A program made the translations under genes and the position numbers. From Lachnospiraceae bacterium (GTDB taxonomy: Bacteria; Bacillota; Clostridia; Lachnospirales; Lachnospiraceae): 11,148 nt of DNA. The DNA lies in the NCBI GenBank assembly GCA_024684155.1, contig JAIKXK010000333.1, positions 1 to 11,148 of the forward strand, given 5' to 3'. Of this stretch, positions 1-6,262 are shown piece by piece. The notes under the pieces are model-generated. The model saw only the letters and a list, made by a program, of their open reading frames with translations. It was not told the origin of the DNA and did not search any database. The first letter of the stretch is position 1; every line of letters begins with the position of its first letter.

Positions 1-499
1 TAGAAAAGGAAAAAAATCAACCATTGCTAATTTAATGATGGTTTGGGTAGTAACAGGACTTTGGCATGGTGGAACCATAAACTTTGTAATCTGGGGAGTA
101 ATCCTGGGTGTTATTATTGTATGCGAAAAGTTTTTATGGAAAGAAACTATGGAAAAGCATAGTATAATTGGAAGAATACTAGTAATAATTATCATTCCTC
201 TTACGTGGTTAATTTTTGCTATGCCAAATTTAAAGGAGTTAGGACTATATTTTACAAAATTAGTTAATATATTCTCAGGTACTCCATTAGCAGATTTGTC
301 TAAGTATTTTTCTATGTATGGACCATATTTTATTGTAGGATCACTACTTTTGATTCCGAAAGTGGGAAATATGCTATTACAACCTCAAAGGGGAGTAAGA
401 CAGTCAATACGAGTATGTTTCCTTTTTATTATATTTGCGATGTCATTGTATTTTAGTGGAATTAGTGCAGGAAATCCCTTCCTTTATTACAGTTTTTAA
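1..499 (+). CDS. MBOAT-family membrane O-acyltransferase, C-terminal part (5' end outside window)
   Basis: Only the last 165 residues are visible; the reading frame is open from base 2, so the gene begins upstream. The signature is the N-rich stretch followed by VWVVTGLWHGG: the histidine at bases 65-67 is the invariant MBOAT histidine (AlgI, DltB and PatA family). After it come at least three strongly hydrophobic segments, around bases 80-125, 170-225 and 325-475, consistent with a polytopic membrane protein ending near its last helix. MBOAT proteins of this branch move acyl groups, usually acetyl, across the membrane onto surface polymers (alginate, teichoic acid D-alanine, peptidoglycan or exopolysaccharide). 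The SGNH protein encoded 2 nt downstream fits an AlgI/AlgJ- or PatA/PatB-like pair, so polysaccharide or peptidoglycan O-acetylation is the best guess. The substrate cannot be told from this fragment. Confidence 0.88.
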   Translation, partial: RKGKKSTIANLMMVWVVTGLWHGGTINFVIWGVILGVIIVCEKFLWKETMEKHSIIGRILVIIIIPLTWLIFAMPNLKELGLYFTKLVNIFSGTPLADLSKYFSMYGPYFIVGSLLLIPKVGNMLLQPQRGVRQSIRVCFLFIIFAMSLYFSGISAGNPFLYYSF

Positions 500-501
500 T
501 T

Positions 502-1629
502 ATGAAAAAATTTATATTTATTTTTAAAAAAGTGCCGTTATTTATAATGGTAAGTATATTCTTTGTTTTTTTGTTTGTTATGGGTATAGTAGGTAAGTTC
601 CGGGCTTATTCACAAGAGCAGCATGACTTCTTTAAAGAATCAATGATAGAAGTAGTGATAAAGGGGCTGCATGAAGGAATTATGCCATGGGATGAACCCA
701 AAAAAGAAGAAGAAGAGACAAGTATAGCTGTTGCAAAACCGGAAGTTGAAATGGAAGAGGACAGTTATATATCATCTGAAGAAGAGGCAAAAGATAAGCG
801 AGTAAGCATAAAGAATATTGTGGACCAAAGAAAATTGCAATCCAATAATACTTATGTATATGCAGACAGCATGCCAGAAGGTGTTTGCTCGAGCGTATTA
901 GACGCGGTGGATTATGGAATTTGCAATAGTATGTATTTAACACCAGAAGGTGTTACTTATGAAAAACAAACCTCTCCTATTTTTGCCGAGAATATGGATT
1001 ATTATTTACAAACTGCTTCAGAAAATGACAGTTATTTTGATAATGCCTTATTTATTGGAGATTCGAGAACAGTTGGATTAATAGATTACGGTGATTTAGA
1101 TGATCATGCTAGTTTCTTTGCAAAAGAAAGTCTAAGTATTTATGATTTAGGTACTATGGCAGTAGAAGCAAAAAGTCCGTCCGAAAATTTTGGTGAATTA
1201 ACCATAGAAGAACTTTTAAAAAAGAAAGAATTCAAAAAGGTTTATATCTGCCTGGGAGTTAATGAATTAGGGACAGGAAATACACTCCGTTTTTATAATG
1301 CGTATGTCAATTTAATTGAATTAATTCGTCAGTATCAGCCAAAGTCTATAATTTATATTCAGGGAATGATGCATGTAACAAAAGCTTACAGTTCTACTGA
1401 TGAAATATATAACAACAAAAGTATTGTAGATAAAAATAAAGCCATTGCCACCCTGGCAAATGGTCATGATATTTTCTATTTGGATATGAATGAAACTGTT
1501 TGCGATGAAAACGGAGATTTAATAGAGGAGTTAAGTACAGATGGTGTGCATCTTCTGGGAAAGAATTATAAAATCTGGGAAGATTATATTAAGACTCATG
1601 TGATTATACGAAGTGAAGCAGATAAGTAA
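502..1629 (+). CDS. Membrane-anchored SGNH/GDSL-family hydrolase or O-acetyltransferase, partner of the MBOAT protein
   Basis: 375 aa. Residues about 4-31 form one hydrophobic helix with a short basic N-terminus, giving a type II anchor with the rest outside the cell. Residues about 58-110 are charged and acidic, probably a flexible linker. The SGNH fold begins near residue 180: block I is FIGDSR (nucleophile Ser188), block III is LGVNELG (Asn254, with Glu where GxND is usual), and block V is TDGVH (Asp347 and His350 of the triad). A complete triad suggests an active enzyme. In AlgI/AlgJ and PatA/PatB systems such proteins receive the acetyl group delivered by the MBOAT partner and place it on the polymer; a deacetylating esterase is the alternative. 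The start lies 2 nt after the MBOAT stop and has no good Shine-Dalgarno sequence, which suggests translational coupling. The gene ends at a strong terminator. Confidence 0.82.
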   Translation: MKKFIFIFKKVPLFIMVSIFFVFLFVMGIVGKFRAYSQEQHDFFKESMIEVVIKGLHEGIMPWDEPKKEEEETSIAVAKPEVEMEEDSYISSEEEAKDKRVSIKNIVDQRKLQSNNTYVYADSMPEGVCSSVLDAVDYGICNSMYLTPEGVTYEKQTSPIFAENMDYYLQTASENDSYFDNALFIGDSRTVGLIDYGDLDDHASFFAKESLSIYDLGTMAVEAKSPSENFGELTIEELLKKKEFKKVYICLGVNELGTGNTLRFYNAYVNLIELIRQYQPKSIIYIQGMMHVTKAYSSTDEIYNNKSIVDKNKAIATLANGHDIFYLDMNETVCDENGDLIEELSTDGVHLLGKNYKIWEDYIKTHVIIRSEADK

Positions 1630-1671
1630 GGAGATATATAGAATAGTAACAGTTATAAAATAAATAATAAA

Positions 1672-1725
1672 AACCGACCTAAAAGTTAGAGATAAGAAAG
1701 ACTAACTTTGGGTCGGTTATTTTTA
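1672..1725. terminator. Bidirectional rho-independent terminator between the SGNH gene and trmB
   Basis: AACCGACC (1672-1679) pairs with GGTCGGTT (1711-1718), and AAAGTTAG (1682-1689) pairs with CTAACTTT (1702-1709), with a small asymmetric bulge (TA against G) and a 12-nt loop. A T-rich tract follows on the plus strand (1719-1725) and a longer one on the minus strand (complement of about 1655-1673). It can therefore end both converging genes; the plus-strand U tract runs into the trmB stop codon. Confidence 0.9.
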
Positions 1726-2367
1726 ATTCTTTTTTGCAATTAACTTACAAATTGGATTTCCCTTTGCGGAGAATTTCTCCTCATATTCTGTAAGCACATT
1801 ACCTACATTCATTTTTTCATTATGATGTAAATCAAAGGTGTGTTCAATTAAGTCAAACTCACTATGAGCTTTAATTTCTTCAAGTGAAAATTTAAATAAA
1901 TCAATATTATCTGTTTTAAACTCAATATATCCTTCGGATTTTATAATCTTTGCATATCGATCTAAAAAGCGAGAAGAGGTAAGACGACGTTTTGCATGTC
2001 GATCTTTAGGCCATGGATCAGAGAAGTTTAAATAAATTTTATCAATTTCTCCTGGTTCAAAAATTTCTGGTAATTCCTCTGCTGGATAACAAAGGAAGGA
2101 TAAATTTTCAATTGGATCTTCTTCCATCTTTTGTAAAGCACGGTATAGAACGCTGCTGTATTGTTCCATTCCAAGATAATAAATATTAGGATTTTGTTTT
2201 GCTAAGGTTGTGATAAATTGTCCTTTTCCCATACCAACCTCAATATAAATAGGTTTATTGTTGGAAATAGACATTTTCCATTGTCCTTTAAGACTATTTG
2301 GGTCTTTAATACAGTAAGGACTTTTTTCTATTGCAGGTTCTGCTGCTGGAATATTTCTTAATCTCAT
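1723..2367 (-). CDS. trmB: tRNA (guanine-N7-)-methyltransferase TrmB
   Basis: 214 aa, the usual length. TrmB methylates N7 of G46 in the variable loop of tRNAs using S-adenosylmethionine, in the cytoplasm. The SAM-binding glycine motif is YIEVGMGKGQF (residues 41-51). The family hallmark DPWPKDRHAKRR spans 117-128 and carries the catalytic/binding Asp117 and the basic tRNA-contact residues. FKTDN (150-154) and TEYEEKF (193-199) are the other conserved C-terminal motifs. All family motifs are intact, so it should be active. The ATG is preceded by AAAGGA at 2374-2379 with a 6-nt spacer, and by a promoter at 2397-2424. It appears to be a single-gene unit, converging with the SGNH gene on a shared terminator and divergent from the carboxypeptidase gene. 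Confidence 0.97.
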   Translation of the reverse strand: MRLRNIPAAEPAIEKSPYCIKDPNSLKGQWKMSISNNKPIYIEVGMGKGQFITTLAKQNPNIYYLGMEQYSSVLYRALQKMEEDPIENLSFLCYPAEELPEIFEPGEIDKIYLNFSDPWPKDRHAKRRLTSSRFLDRYAKIIKSEGYIEFKTDNIDLFKFSLEEIKAHSEFDLIEHTFDLHHNEKMNVGNVLTEYEEKFSAKGNPICKLIAKKN

Positions 2368-2396
2368 ATAGGATCCTTTCTATCTGAACATTCAAT

Positions 2397-2424
2397 ATTT
2401 TACAGAATAATAAAGAAAATGCAA
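2397..2424 (-). promoter_or_regulatory. Sigma-A-type promoter of trmB
   Basis: Read on the minus strand, TTGCAT (2424-2419) is followed by 16 nt and TAAAAT (2402-2397). Transcription would start near 2390, giving a leader of roughly 23 nt that contains the AAAGGA ribosome binding site. It lies back to back with the promoter of the carboxypeptidase gene. Confidence 0.65.
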
Positions 2425-2446
2425 GGGATACAAAAAGAGAAAAAAC

Positions 2447-2475
2447 TTGCATAGTAGAAAATCCCTATTTATAAT
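2447..2475 (+). promoter_or_regulatory. Sigma-A-type promoter of the D-Ala-D-Ala carboxypeptidase gene
   Basis: TTGCAT (2447-2452), a 17-nt spacer and a perfect TATAAT (2470-2475). The predicted start near 2482 leaves a leader of about 19 nt with AGAGG at 2491-2495 as ribosome binding site. The -35 box is the mirror image of the trmB -35 box: ATGCAAG at 2419-2425 and CTTGCAT at 2446-2452 form a perfect 7-bp inverted repeat 20 bp apart. Confidence 0.8.
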
Positions 2476-2500
2476 TAAAAAGATGTGAAAAGAGGTAATT

Positions 2501-3916
2501 ATGAGTAAAAACAAAAAAAAGAATAGGAAAGAAGTTTTAAGAAGGGTGATTCCTTTGATCTTAATACTTCTTATGCTAGTCACCACAATTTTATCATCGG
2601 TGATGGCTTTCGCGGCGGATGAGTCTTATTGGCCAACGGGGATCGAGGTATCTCCGTCTGCCGCTATTGTTATGGAAGCATCTACAGGAACTATTTTGTA
2701 TGAGAAAAATATAGATGAAAAACATTACCCAGCAAGTATTACAAAGATTTTAACAGGACTTCTTGCTGTGGAAAATGCTGACATGGATGCAGAGGTTACT
2801 TTTTCAGCAGACGCTGTTGCAGAATCAGCTGGCGGAACGTCAAGTATTGCACGAGATGTTGGTGAAGTAATGACAATGGAGCAGTGTTTATATGGTATGA
2901 TGCTTGAATCTGCAAATGAATGTGCTTATGCCATTGCAGAATATATTGGTGGAGGAGACATCAACGTATTTTTAGATATGATGAACGAAAAGGCAAAAGA
3001 GCTTGGCTGTACAGGATCTCATTTTAACAATCCAAATGGATTGCCAGATGAAAATCATTATACAACAGCTCATGATATGGCTTTGATTTCACAGGCAGCA
3101 GTTAATAATGAAACTCTGGCACAGATTATGGCAACGAAAAGCTATACCATTCCCCCTACAAATAAGCATGAGGAAGAAACCCTTTTAAACAATCATCATT
3201 CCATGTTGAACTACTACAAAACAAGTAAGTATTTATACGATGGGTGTTTAGGTGGTAAAACAGGTTATACAGATGTTGCTAACAATACCTTAGTTACATT
3301 TGCAGAACGGGATGGTATGAAATTAATCTGTGTGGTTATGGAAGTAGACTCTCCTTATCACTATACAGATACCATTAGTTTATTTGATTATTGCTTTGAT
3401 AATTTTAAATTAGAGGATGCCTCATCCAATGAAAATATTTTTTCGAATATAGGAGAAGATAGTATCGGTGCCTTAGCAGAAAACATTGATCTAACAGAAG
3501 CTAGTGTTTCAGGAACTGTGGTACTTCCAAAAACTGCTAGTGCCAGTGATTTAACAATTTCAGTGGAACCAAAAAGTGATGAGTCAAATCCTTCTGTTGT
3601 AGGTCAGGTTATTTATTCCTATGGAGAAAGACAGGTTGGAACAGGTGATTTGATTTTTACGGCCACAGATCAGACAGAATATCCCTTCCATAACTTAAGT
3701 GAGGAAGAGGGAGGAAGTAGTGTTGCTTATTACAGATTGAACTTTCTTTTAGTATTGGAAATACTAATTATTATAGCAGCTGGCTGTGGTGTTATATTTA
3801 TTCTTTATCATCAGTGGAATAAATGGTCTGTTCGAATTCATAGACACAGAGAGGCAAAAAGAAGAAATAAACCTCAGTATACAGTGATAAAAAGAAGACG
3901 CAAGAGACGTAAATAG
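2501..3916 (+). CDS. D-alanyl-D-alanine carboxypeptidase (peptidase S11, PBP5-like), membrane anchored
   Basis: 471 aa. A basic N-terminus and hydrophobic core (about residues 15-34), followed by AFA-A near 38/39, look like a cleavable signal peptide. The penicillin-binding motifs are in order: SITK with nucleophile Ser79 and Lys82, SAN at 137-139, and KTG at 253-255. This is the transpeptidase-like domain that removes the terminal D-Ala from peptidoglycan stem peptides and is inhibited by beta-lactams. Residues about 310-400 form the beta-rich PBP5 C-terminal domain. A single hydrophobic segment at about 412-436 anchors the protein, leaving a strongly basic tail of about 35 residues (ending KRRRKRRK) in the cytoplasm. 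Classical PBP5 proteins end in an amphipathic helix, so the full transmembrane anchor and tail are somewhat longer than usual. It resembles DacF/DacB-type clostridial enzymes, but I do not assign a symbol. It is probably transcribed alone. Confidence 0.94.
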   Translation: MSKNKKKNRKEVLRRVIPLILILLMLVTTILSSVMAFAADESYWPTGIEVSPSAAIVMEASTGTILYEKNIDEKHYPASITKILTGLLAVENADMDAEVTFSADAVAESAGGTSSIARDVGEVMTMEQCLYGMMLESANECAYAIAEYIGGGDINVFLDMMNEKAKELGCTGSHFNNPNGLPDENHYTTAHDMALISQAAVNNETLAQIMATKSYTIPPTNKHEEETLLNNHHSMLNYYKTSKYLYDGCLGGKTGYTDVANNTLVTFAERDGMKLICVVMEVDSPYHYTDTISLFDYCFDNFKLEDASSNENIFSNIGEDSIGALAENIDLTEASVSGTVVLPKTASASDLTISVEPKSDESNPSVVGQVIYSYGERQVGTGDLIFTATDQTEYPFHNLSEEEGGSSVAYYRLNFLLVLEILIIIAAGCGVIFILYHQWNKWSVRIHRHREAKRRNKPQYTVIKRRRKRRK

Positions 3917-3998
3917 ACAAAAATAAAATGTAAATTATAACAATACGACAAAAATAGACCTAAGGGATTTGGGAATACTAGGTTTTAAAGACAAAATT

Positions 3999-4041
3999 AA
4001 AGACACCAATTATTTTCTGACAATAATCGGTGTCTTTTTTT
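3999..4041 (+). terminator. Rho-independent terminator downstream of the carboxypeptidase gene
   Basis: AAAGACACC (3999-4007) pairs with GGTGTCTTT (4029-4037). One A-C mismatch follows, then ATTATT (4009-4014) pairs with AATAAT (4022-4027) around a 7-nt loop. A T tract runs from 4035 to 4041. The convergent minus-strand gene ends just beyond, at 4055. On the minus strand the hairpin is followed by a moderately T-rich stretch, so it may serve both directions. The rest of 3917-4054 shows no gene. Confidence 0.9.
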
Positions 4042-4054
4042 ATTGTATGAAAAG

Positions 4055-4570
4055 TTATGAGATGAGCCCATGCAACATTGTTGAAAGTAGGGCTTTGTTT
4101 TCTGTTAAGAATAAAATGCCATGGCTGGTGTCTATGGCGGTAATATATTTTTCTTTAAGGGTTTCAGATTCATAAATTAGCTGAAGTAAATAGGATTTAT
4201 AATTTGGCTCGGTTCTTAAAAATAAGAACTCGTATTTTTCATGATCTTCCACCTGGGCAAAGGAGCGATTTAACAAAGTAGATAATTCTTTGTCCTGTGC
4301 CATTTGACCCTTTGTTTTATCTACAATGAAAAAACCATTTTCATCCTTTGGCATATTCATGGATTTTACAGCTCTTTGAACCTGTTTTGTTAAACTAGGA
4401 CTTGAAGGATAAAGGGCTTCAAAGATGGGCATAAAATCCTTTGCAGTTTTAAAATGTCGATTTCCTCCCTGGCGAAGAGTCTCTGTCATAAGGGTACGTT
4501 TGATTTGTTCTTCGCATTCCTGTCGGGTAGGATTTCTGTATTTTGATTCATATTGATTGGAATGATCCAT
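4055..4570 (-). CDS. Divergent ArgR-like protein (putative transcription regulator)
   Basis: 171 aa from the ATG at 4570. That start is chosen because a textbook GGAGG sits 4 nt upstream and a promoter lies at 4608-4636; the frame stays open to 4696 but the extra 42 codons have no support. It matches no family obviously. However, from residue about 40 its layout follows the arginine repressor (ArgR/AhrC, about 150 aa). A winged-helix-like stretch (TAKDFMPIFEALYPSSPSLTKQVQRAVKSMNM, then a hairpin ENGFFIV) precedes a C-terminal alpha/beta part in which YEFLFLRTEPNY and ITAIDTSHGILFL fall where ArgR has its core strands and the arginine-binding GDDT motif. The aspartate pair is replaced (SH) and the recognition-helix SR is changed (QR). 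The comparison was made from memory of AhrC, so the family call is tentative; that the gene is real is much more certain. It diverges from the AbiE-like operon. Confidence 0.6.
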   Translation of the reverse strand: MDHSNQYESKYRNPTRQECEEQIKRTLMTETLRQGGNRHFKTAKDFMPIFEALYPSSPSLTKQVQRAVKSMNMPKDENGFFIVDKTKGQMAQDKELSTLLNRSFAQVEDHEKYEFLFLRTEPNYKSYLLQLIYESETLKEKYITAIDTSHGILFLTENKALLSTMLHGLIS

Positions 4571-4607
4571 GTTACCTCCAAAACGACAATTATTTCTGTC
4601 CTTCACC

Positions 4608-4636
4608 ATTATAAGACAGGATAAATTCAAAAGCAA
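4608..4636 (-). promoter_or_regulatory. Sigma-A-type promoter of the ArgR-like gene
   Basis: On the minus strand TTGCTT (4636-4631) is followed by a 17-nt spacer and a perfect TATAAT (4613-4608). Transcription would start near 4601, giving a leader of about 30 nt with GGAGG just before the ATG at 4570. An imperfect inverted repeat, TTCTGTC (4594-4600) with GACAGGA (4615-4621), brackets the -10 box and could be an operator, but it is short. Confidence 0.78.
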
Positions 4637-4651
4637 GACATAAGAGACAAA

Positions 4652-4680
4652 TTGACAGACGTAAAAGGGTTTTTTATAAT
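4652..4680 (+). promoter_or_regulatory. Consensus sigma-A promoter of the abiEi-abiEii-...-holB-ricT operon
   Basis: TTGACA (4652-4657), a spacer of exactly 17 nt and TATAAT (4675-4680): a perfect match in both boxes. The predicted start is near 4687. This is the only strong plus-strand promoter I see before the chain of eight genes that runs to the window end. Its -35 box is only 15 bp from the -35 box of the divergent ArgR-like gene, so one bound regulator could affect both directions. Confidence 0.88.
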
Positions 4681-4689
4681 ATAAAAAGA

Positions 4690-4718
4690 TTACCACAACA
4701 AAAACTGTGAAGTGGTAA
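4690..4718 (+). promoter_or_regulatory. Inverted repeat in the 5' leader, candidate AbiEi operator
   Basis: TTACCAC (4690-4696) and GTGGTAA (4712-4718) are exact inverted repeats separated by 15 nt, beginning a few nt after the predicted transcription start. Studied AbiEi antitoxins bind inverted repeats near their own promoter and repress it, so this is a natural candidate site. As RNA the repeat could also form a weak hairpin with a large loop. There is no T tract after it, so it is not a terminator. The ribosome binding site (AAGGAG, 4730-4735) lies outside the repeat. Confidence 0.4.
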
Positions 4719-4742
4719 ATTTCGGTATTAAGGAGTAAGAAT

Positions 4743-5378
4743 ATGGAAGCACCTTTTCCTATGGATCGTGAAGAAAAAAAGGAATACCAGTTAGAACAGA
4801 TACTAAAACTTATAGAGGAAAACCACGGACTGATTAAATCTTCTGATTTAAAGGACAGGGGAGTGGACTTTAGAAGGATTCAAACCTTTGTGGAAGAAGG
4901 AAAGTTAACTCGAGTAAAAAATGGTTATTATACTTCAAAGCTTTTAAATTATAGCGAAGAACAATTAGTGGTAGCGATGTTTCCCGATGGTGTCTTTACC
5001 TTAGAAAGTGGAGCATATTACTATGGCTATTTAAAGAAACGACCTGCTCATTGGTCTGTAGCAATTAGTAAAAACACTTCAAAATCCAGATTTAAATTGG
5101 ATTATCCTATTGTGGTTCCTTTCTATACAGAGCCTGATGTTTTAGAAAAAGGTGTGAGGGAAATGGAAATCGCCGGGGAGCAGATGAAAATCTACACGAA
5201 AGAGCGGTTAATCTGTGATATTTTAAAGTATCAGGAAAAAATGGATGCAAAAGAATTTAAAGAAGCTGTCTTAAGTTATATTCAGGACGAGGATAAAAAT
5301 GTAGCGGATTTAATGATGTTTGCAAAGGAACGTAAAGTGTTGAAAAAGGTACAGATGATGATTGGAGTTTGGTTATGA
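4743..5378 (+). CDS. AbiEi-like protein (type IV toxin-antitoxin antitoxin family, winged-helix)
   Basis: 211 aa. Residues about 14-63 form a winged-helix domain ending FVEEGKLTRVKNGYYT, which matches the G-x-L-x-R-x-x-x-G-x-Y pattern of the AbiEi N-terminal domain. The C-terminal part has the other AbiEi landmarks: TLESGAYYYG (86-95), PAHWSVAIS (101-109) and KERLICDIL (153-161), where the family has a conserved R-x-x-x-D. AbiEi proteins are transcriptional autorepressors and antitoxins of the AbiEii nucleotidyltransferase, first known from lactococcal phage abortive infection. The start has AAGGAG 7 nt upstream and a consensus promoter. It overlaps the next gene by 4 nt (ATGA), as in known AbiE pairs. 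Here it sits at the head of a housekeeping operon and its partner lacks the catalytic motif, so an antitoxin role in this cell is uncertain; DNA binding is the safer prediction. Confidence 0.8.
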   Translation: MEAPFPMDREEKKEYQLEQILKLIEENHGLIKSSDLKDRGVDFRRIQTFVEEGKLTRVKNGYYTSKLLNYSEEQLVVAMFPDGVFTLESGAYYYGYLKKRPAHWSVAISKNTSKSRFKLDYPIVVPFYTEPDVLEKGVREMEIAGEQMKIYTKERLICDILKYQEKMDAKEFKEAVLSYIQDEDKNVADLMMFAKERKVLKKVQMMIGVWL

Positions 5379-6250
5379 TAAAAAGTAAACTTCATGAAAT
5401 AGCGGAAGAAAAAAATATACCTTTTGAAAATATCCTTACAGGATATGTAAAAGAAGAAATTCTATCCTATTTATATAAGAATGGATTTCATAGCTGTTTT
5501 TGCTTAAAAAATCCCAATGGAATAAGCTTTGAGGGTTATAAGGGAAGGGCTTTACGACAATTAAAGTTTATCTATCGGGAAGATGAGCGAATACTAAAAA
5601 GCGATGGCTTTGTACCAGGTTGTCCTTTTTCAGAGGATTTTATGGAAGTGTTTTATGAAGAAATTCTTTTAAAGCTACCAAATTTTACTATTCAAAATAA
5701 GGAAGTAAAGGATACCACCATCTATTTTGACATCTATTGTGAAAATATGTATGTTCCTTTTTTTATAGAGATTGAAAAAGAAAAGGAAGGGTTTACCCCA
5801 AATCAACAAAAGATTTTTCTTCCGGTATTAGAAGAAACCTATGAGGTGGTTACTTATCCAGTTGAACAGGAAGCGGCGCTTCACTTAGGCGAGATTTTAA
5901 AAGACTTAGAACTATTAAATGAAATGGAGCATTATCTTTCCTTATATTCTATTTTTTCAAGAGAGACTCTGGAGGGAGTTCGATTTCAAAATGCGTTAGC
6001 AGAAGTGTTAAAAAAGAAACATATATCAATTTCTTCCGGTGTATTTGATATGGTTTTAGGTTATAAGAACTATTCTTATATGAAGAAAAAATGGAAGGTA
6101 TTATTGCGAAGACAAAAAATAAAAGAGCCTTCCTGGGAAGAAGTAATAGAGTTACTAGAGGCAGCAGTAACGCCAATTTGGAATACAACAAAAGAGGATC
6201 TGATTTTTTTCGGAGATTGGATGCCAGAGATTGGACGTTACCTGGACTAA
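5375..6250 (+). CDS. AbiEii-like protein with degenerate nucleotidyltransferase motifs
   Basis: 291 aa from the ATG at 5375, which overlaps the previous stop as ATGA and has GGAG 7 nt upstream; an in-frame TTG at 5369 is less likely. The N-terminal helices (KLHEIAEEKNIPFENILTGY) and the following FCLKNP resemble the region before the GG motif of AbiEii/AbiGii nucleotidyltransferases. Placing R58 on the family arginine, the two metal-binding aspartates of R-x-S-x-D-x-D fall on Gln62 and Lys64, and the GG falls on Asn46-Pro47. Further on, YPVEQEAALHL (161-171) replaces the usual AEK with ALH, and the R-x-K-D-x-x-D segment becomes EHYLSLYS. I conclude that it is an AbiEii relative that has probably lost transferase activity. 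The alignment is against remembered consensus, so residue pairing is approximate. No stop or frameshift is seen, so it is probably maintained rather than a decaying pseudogene. The next gene starts 12 nt after it. Confidence 0.6.
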   Translation: MIKSKLHEIAEEKNIPFENILTGYVKEEILSYLYKNGFHSCFCLKNPNGISFEGYKGRALRQLKFIYREDERILKSDGFVPGCPFSEDFMEVFYEEILLKLPNFTIQNKEVKDTTIYFDIYCENMYVPFFIEIEKEKEGFTPNQQKIFLPVLEETYEVVTYPVEQEAALHLGEILKDLELLNEMEHYLSLYSIFSRETLEGVRFQNALAEVLKKKHISISSGVFDMVLGYKNYSYMKKKWKVLLRRQKIKEPSWEEVIELLEAAVTPIWNTTKEDLIFFGDWMPEIGRYLD

Positions 6251-6262
6251 AAGGAGTTTATT

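Noticed and set aside
3958..3983. Short inverted repeat ACCTA/TAGGT followed by TTT, as a second terminator after the carboxypeptidase gene
   Set aside because: Five pairs with a 17-nt loop is too weak, and a far better terminator follows 16 nt later.
3969..4175. Plus-strand open frame of 68 codons
   Set aside because: It spans the terminator at 3999-4041 and the opposite strand of the ArgR-like gene; no homology or ribosome binding site.
4571..4696. A 42-codon N-terminal extension of the ArgR-like gene on the minus strand
   Set aside because: It covers the gene's own promoter (TATAAT at 4608-4613), has no ribosome binding site, and the inner ATG at 4570 has GGAGG at ideal distance.
5375..6250. 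Calling the AbiEii-like gene a pseudogene
   Set aside because: The frame is complete, start and ribosome binding site are good, and codon use looks like its neighbours; loss of catalytic residues alone does not show decay.
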